DNA of 8,214 nt from JACVRW01 sp035705985 (GTDB taxonomy: Bacteria > Actinomycetota > Thermoleophilia > Solirubrobacterales > Thermoleophilaceae), in NCBI GenBank assembly GCA_035705985.1, contig DASSVP010000009.1:1-8214 (forward strand). The letters are read 5' to 3'. Positions 5,074-8,214 of this stretch are shown here, in pieces (the first letter of the stretch is position 1; each line of letters begins with the position of its first letter). The translations under genes and the position numbers were made by a program. The notes beneath the pieces are model-generated. The model did no database searches and was not told the origin of the DNA. It saw only the letters and a list, made by a program, of their open reading frames with translations.

Positions 5074-6002
5074 GCGCCGCAGATCCGCGGCCCGAGGCGG
5101 CCGCGCCGGGCGCGCGCCCCTCTCCCGGCGCACGCCGTTTCGCACTGCTCGTGAACCCCACCGCCGGGGGCGGCAAGGCGCTCAAGGCGCTCCCCACCGT
5201 CCACGCGACGCTCGACTCGCTCGGCGTCGAGCACCGCACCGTCACCACCCGTAGCATCGATCACGCCTACGAGGAGGCGGGGCGGGCGGTCGCTGCCGGC
5301 GAGACCGTTGCGGCGCTCGGCGGCGACGGGCTGCTGCGCCCGCTGGCCGGCGCGCTGAAGGACAGCGACAGTGCCGTCGCGATCATCCCGGGTGGCCGCG
5401 GGAATGACTTCGCGCGCGTGCTCGGCATCCCGAAGGACCCCGCCGAGGCGACCCGCATCGCGGTCCAGGGCGAGGAGCGGCTCGTGGACGTGGCGAACGT
5501 GGAGGGCACGCCCTTCATGGGGATCGCGAGCTTCGGCTTCGACTCGGAGTGCAACCGGATCGCGAACGAGGCGAGGTTCATCAAGGGCAACGCCGTCTAC
5601 CTGTACTCCGCCACACGGGTCCTGGCCGCCTGGAAGCCGGCAACCTTCAGGGTGACCGTCGATGGCGAGCGGCGCGACTTCACCGGGTACTCGGTCGCGG
5701 TGGGCAACTCCACGACCTACGGCGGCGGCATGAGGATCCTCCCCGAAGCGCAGCTCGACGACGGGAAGCTCGACGTCCTCTTGACCCGCGACGGCCCGCG
5801 CCGCACCTTCATCTCGGGCGTGGTCAAGACCTTCAATGCGAAGCACGTGGACTCGCCGCTGATTGAGTTCCTGCGTGGCGAGGAGATCGAGGTCAGCGCC
5901 GACCGCCCGTTCGTGATCTACGCCGACGGCGACCCGATCGGCGCCACGCCCGCGATGATCCGCGTGGAGCGCCGCTGCCTGCGCGTCATCGCGCCGGGCT
6001 GA
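5070..6002 (+). CDS. diacylglycerol kinase-family lipid kinase
   Basis: A 310-residue protein of the DAGK catalytic family (YegS/BmrU/DgkB), cytoplasmic and acting on membrane lipid. After a Pro/Ala-rich N-terminal tail, residues 24-36 give FALLVNPTAGGGK. ALGGDGLLRP is at 82-91 and GGRGNDFARVLGIP at 108-121. A C-terminal IYADGDPIG (283-291) ends the second lobe. These are the nucleotide-binding and acidic catalytic elements of the family. Three differ from the textbook form: GGDGT is GGDGL, GTGND is GRGND, and the late DGE is DGD. The substrate could be diacylglycerol, undecaprenol or another polyprenyl or glycolipid; the sequence does not decide. The GTG start is set by the 4-nt overlap with the amidotransferase. 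The stop overlaps the MurT ATG by one base (TGATG), so translation is probably coupled. Confidence 0.85.
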   Translation: MSAADPRPEAAAPGARPSPGARRFALLVNPTAGGGKALKALPTVHATLDSLGVEHRTVTTRSIDHAYEEAGRAVAAGETVAALGGDGLLRPLAGALKDSDSAVAIIPGGRGNDFARVLGIPKDPAEATRIAVQGEERLVDVANVEGTPFMGIASFGFDSECNRIANEARFIKGNAVYLYSATRVLAAWKPATFRVTVDGERRDFTGYSVAVGNSTTYGGGMRILPEAQLDDGKLDVLLTRDGPRRTFISGVVKTFNAKHVDSPLIEFLRGEEIEVSADRPFVIYADGDPIGATPAMIRVERRCLRVIAPG

Positions 6003-7357
6003 TGTTCCGGGTCGCGCGCGTGCTGGCCCGCGTCGCGCGGGCCGCCAGCCGTCGGGTGGGCCGCACGGGCGGCACCACCGCTCCCGGCCGTCTCCTGCTG
6101 AAGGCCTCTCCGCGCGCGCTGAGGCGCATGGCGCGCGAGCTCGACGCCGGCTCCGTGCTCATCTCCGCGACGAACGGGAAGACGACCACCGCCGCGATGA
6201 CCGCCGCGGCGCTCGAGCGGGCCGGCAGGCCGGTCGTGCACAACCGGGCCGGCTCGAACATGTCGTGGGGAGTGGCCACGGCGCTGCTCGACGCCGGCCG
6301 CGAGCACGGACAACTCGGGCTGTTCGAGGTGGACGAGGCGTGGCTGCCGTCCGTGGCGCGCGACGTGGAGCCGCGCCTGCTCCTGCTCTCCAACCTGTTC
6401 CGCGACCAGCTCGACCGCTACGGCGAGCTCGAGCTGCTCGCCGACCGCTGGGCCGAGCTCACCGCCGAGCTGGACGGCCGCGCGCGCTTCGTGCTGAACG
6501 CGGACGACCCGCTGGTCGCCGACCTCGGGCGCGAGCGCGCCGGCGTGACGTACTTCGGCGTCGAGGACGACTCACAGGCCCTGCCCGGAATGCAGCATGC
6601 GTCCGACTCGAAGCACTGCCGCAACTGCGGCCACGCCTACGAGTACGAAGCGGTCTACCTCGGGCACATGGGCCGCTACCGCTGCCCGAGCTGCGGCCGC
6701 TCGCGGCCCGAGCCTGAGGTCGCCGCGACCCACGTGGAGCTCCAGGGCATGGAGGGCTCGCGCGTGCGACTCCGCACACCCCACGGCGAGCTCCACGTGC
6801 GGCTCCCCCTCCCCGGCCTCTACAACGTCTACAACGCGGTCGCGGCCGTGGCGACGGCGCTCGAGCTGGGCGTGCCGCTGCCGGTGGTCGGGGAGGCGCT
6901 CGAGGGCTTCGGCGGCGCGTTCGGGCGCGTGGAGACCATTCCGGTCGACGGCCGGAAGCTGTCGATCCTGCTGATCAAGAACCCGGCCGGGGCGAACGAG
7001 GTGCTGCGCACGCTCATCCTCGAGGACGGCCGCCTCGACCTCTGGATGGCGCTGAACGACCGGACCGCCGACGGCCGCGACATCTCCTGGATCTGGGACG
7101 CCGACTTCGAGGTGCTGGCCGGCCGCGTCGGGCGGGTCACCTGCTCGGGGACGCGCGCGGAGGAGATGGCGCTACGCCTGAAGTACGCGGGCATCGATGC
7201 CGACCTGCACGTGGACCGCGACCTCGGCGACTCGCTGGACGCCGCGGTCGCGAACGCCGCCGGCGAGCGCGTCTACGCCCTGCCCACGTACACGGCGCTT
7301 CTGGACCTCCGCGACCTGCTCGCCGACCGCGGCCTCGCGAAGCGGTGGTCGGAGTGA
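6002..7357 (+). CDS. murT: MurT, lipid II isoglutaminyl synthase (glutamine-hydrolysing) Mur ligase-like subunit
   Basis: A 451-residue Mur-ligase-like protein. MurT activates the D-isoglutamate carboxylate of lipid II with ATP, and the GatD partner supplies ammonia, giving D-isoglutamine; the reaction occurs at the inner face of the membrane. The ATP P-loop is SATNGKTTT (Thr57, Gly59, Lys60), followed by a NRAGSNMSWGV segment and FEVDEAW. A four-Cys zinc ribbon typical of MurT sits inside the central domain: CRNC (206/209) and CPSC (228/231). NVYNAVAAVATA marks the end of the central domain. The C-terminal domain (DUF1727) has LLIKNPAGANEVL and RDISWIWDADFE (359-370). An Asp in this last conserved region is thought to complete GatD's catalytic triad. 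Length and domain order are normal. The ATG overlaps the kinase stop by one base; the stop overlaps the methyltransferase start. Confidence 0.95.
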   Translation: MFRVARVLARVARAASRRVGRTGGTTAPGRLLLKASPRALRRMARELDAGSVLISATNGKTTTAAMTAAALERAGRPVVHNRAGSNMSWGVATALLDAGREHGQLGLFEVDEAWLPSVARDVEPRLLLLSNLFRDQLDRYGELELLADRWAELTAELDGRARFVLNADDPLVADLGRERAGVTYFGVEDDSQALPGMQHASDSKHCRNCGHAYEYEAVYLGHMGRYRCPSCGRSRPEPEVAATHVELQGMEGSRVRLRTPHGELHVRLPLPGLYNVYNAVAAVATALELGVPLPVVGEALEGFGGAFGRVETIPVDGRKLSILLIKNPAGANEVLRTLILEDGRLDLWMALNDRTADGRDISWIWDADFEVLAGRVGRVTCSGTRAEEMALRLKYAGIDADLHVDRDLGDSLDAAVANAAGERVYALPTYTALLDLRDLLADRGLAKRWSE

Positions 7358-8070
7358 CGGCCCCCGCCGCCGCGTGGCACGACGTGGAGCACGGCGCCTA
7401 CGACGCCGACCTGCCGCTCTGGCGCGAGCTCGCCGAGGCCGCGGCCGGCGGGCCGGTCCTCGACCTCGGCGCGGGCACCGGGCGCGTGGCGGTCGACCTC
7501 GCGGCCCATGGTCATGAGGTGGTCGCCCTGGACAGCGACCCGGCCCTGCTCAGCGTCCTCGCGGACCGTGCGCCGGGCGTGACCACCGTGACGGGGGACG
7601 CACGTGACTTCGACCTGGGCGCGTCGTTCCCGCTGGTGCTCGCTCCCATGCAGCTCATCCAGATCATCGGCGGGCGCGACGGCCGGGCTGCGATGCTCGA
7701 GCGCGTGCACTCGCATCTCGAGCCGGACGGCACCTTCGCCGCCGCGCTCGCCGACCCCCACGAGGCGGCGACGGGCGAGCACACCGAGCCGCCGCTGCCG
7801 GACATGCTGGAGCGTGACGGATGGGTCTTCTCGAGCCTGCCAGTGGCGATCGAGGAGCGGAACGGGCGCGTGGTCGTAACACGGCGGCGCCTATCCGTGT
7901 CACCCGCGGGCGCCCTCGAAGAGGAGATGGCCGAGATCGCATTCGACCTCGTGAGCGCGGACGAGTTCGAGGAGGAGGCGCGAACGGCGCGCCTGACGCC
8001 GGCCGATCGCCGGACCGTGGCCGAGACGCCGGACCACATCGGCAGCACGGTGGTGGTGTGCCGGCGATGA
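7354..8070 (+). CDS. class I SAM-dependent methyltransferase between murT and gatD
   Basis: A 238-residue protein with the Rossmann-type SAM fold. Motif I is VLDLGAGTG (35-43). The acidic residue that binds the ribose is in ALDSD (Asp60 or Asp62), and a GDARDF segment corresponds to motif III. FPLVLAPMQLIQIIGG follows, like the motif IV to V region of small-molecule methyltransferases. No added domain, signal peptide or membrane span is seen. The acceptor is unknown, and nothing in the sequence shows protein, lipid or sugar specificity. The frame runs upstream to GTG at 7345, but GTG at 7354 is chosen because it gives a GTGA 4-nt overlap with the murT stop, the same junction as at 5070. Its own stop overlaps the gatD ATG by 4 nt (ATGA), so it is expected to be co-translated with both subunits of the amidating enzyme. 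Confidence 0.85.
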   Translation: MTAPAAAWHDVEHGAYDADLPLWRELAEAAAGGPVLDLGAGTGRVAVDLAAHGHEVVALDSDPALLSVLADRAPGVTTVTGDARDFDLGASFPLVLAPMQLIQIIGGRDGRAAMLERVHSHLEPDGTFAAALADPHEAATGEHTEPPLPDMLERDGWVFSSLPVAIEERNGRVVVTRRRLSVSPAGALEEEMAEIAFDLVSADEFEEEARTARLTPADRRTVAETPDHIGSTVVVCRR

Positions 8071-8214
8071 GCCAGTTGCGGCTGAGGGTCCACTCGCTCT
8101 ACCCCGAGCTCATGAACATCTACGCGGACCGCGGCAACATCGCGGTGCTGCGGGCGCGCTGCGAGTGGCGCGGGCTCGGCTTCGAGCACGCCGCCTCCAG
8201 CCTGGAGGAGTCCT
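8067..8214 (+). CDS. gatD: GatD, lipid II isoglutaminyl synthase glutaminase subunit, 5' end (partial)
   Basis: Only the first 49 codons are present; the gene runs off the window. The N-terminus has HSLYPELMNIYADRGNIAVL (9-28), then ARCEWRGLGFE. This is the opening of the CobB/CobQ-like class I glutaminase fold as seen in GatD (pattern LYP-[DE]-LMNIY-x-DRGN). GatD hydrolyses glutamine and channels ammonia to MurT. Its catalytic Cys and His would be downstream of the window, so activity cannot be confirmed. The ATG overlaps the methyltransferase stop by 4 nt (ATGA). A CobQ-type amidase with another role shares this opening, but the nearby murT supports GatD. Confidence 0.85.
   Translation, partial: MSQLRLRVHSLYPELMNIYADRGNIAVLRARCEWRGLGFEHAASSLEES

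Noticed and set aside
4246..5145. Minus-strand frame of about 300 codons opposite the class II amidotransferase
   Set aside because: The plus strand has the Cys2 nucleophile and several family motifs; the antisense frame has none.

Overview
The window is very GC-rich, gene-dense bacterial chromosome. Most genes use GTG or ATG starts and overlap or abut their neighbours. The window carries MurT and the start of GatD (the lipid II amidation pair found in Gram-positive lineages), a DivIVA-like coiled-coil protein and a lipoprotein cyclophilin, and three or more genes have a TAGNNT -10 box directly against the start codon. Together these suggest an actinobacterium, perhaps of the class Thermoleophilia (Solirubrobacterales or Gaiellales type). 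The lineage is inferred; no rRNA or tRNA marker is present.

Layout. (1) 2-415 (+) is the 3' end of a coiled-coil, DivIVA-like protein. It converges on a small single-span membrane protein (412-654, -), and the two stop codons share the palindrome CTAG. (2) A 53-nt divergent spacer leads to a helical protein with two membrane spans (708-1328, +). (3) 1332-2811 (-) is a two-gene operon: a secreted lipoprotein cyclophilin, then a thioredoxin-TPR protein of the CnoX/YbbN type, overlapping by 11 nt. (4) Only 20 nt separates the cyclophilin from a divergent HAD-IIA phosphatase (2832-3629, +). The spacer holds two -10 boxes that overlap on opposite strands. (5) 3662-4183 (-) is a protein-tyrosine-phosphatase-like protein whose P-loop lacks the catalytic cysteine. 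(6) 4255 to the window end (+) is a tightly coupled operon: class II glutamine amidotransferase (YafJ type), diacylglycerol-kinase-family lipid kinase, MurT, a SAM-dependent methyltransferase, and GatD (cut by the window end). Each junction is a 4-nt or 1-nt stop/start overlap.

How the genes fit together. MurT and GatD amidate the D-glutamate of lipid II. A lipid kinase just upstream fits envelope lipid metabolism. The most notable point is that a methyltransferase gene lies between murT and gatD, two subunits of one enzyme that are usually adjacent. The methyltransferase and the free-standing class II glutaminase are candidates for unrecognised partners or modifiers of this pathway; this is inference from gene order only. 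No mobile element, CRISPR array, tRNA or rRNA was seen. There is no gene-free stretch over 300 bases; the longest gap is 71 nt.
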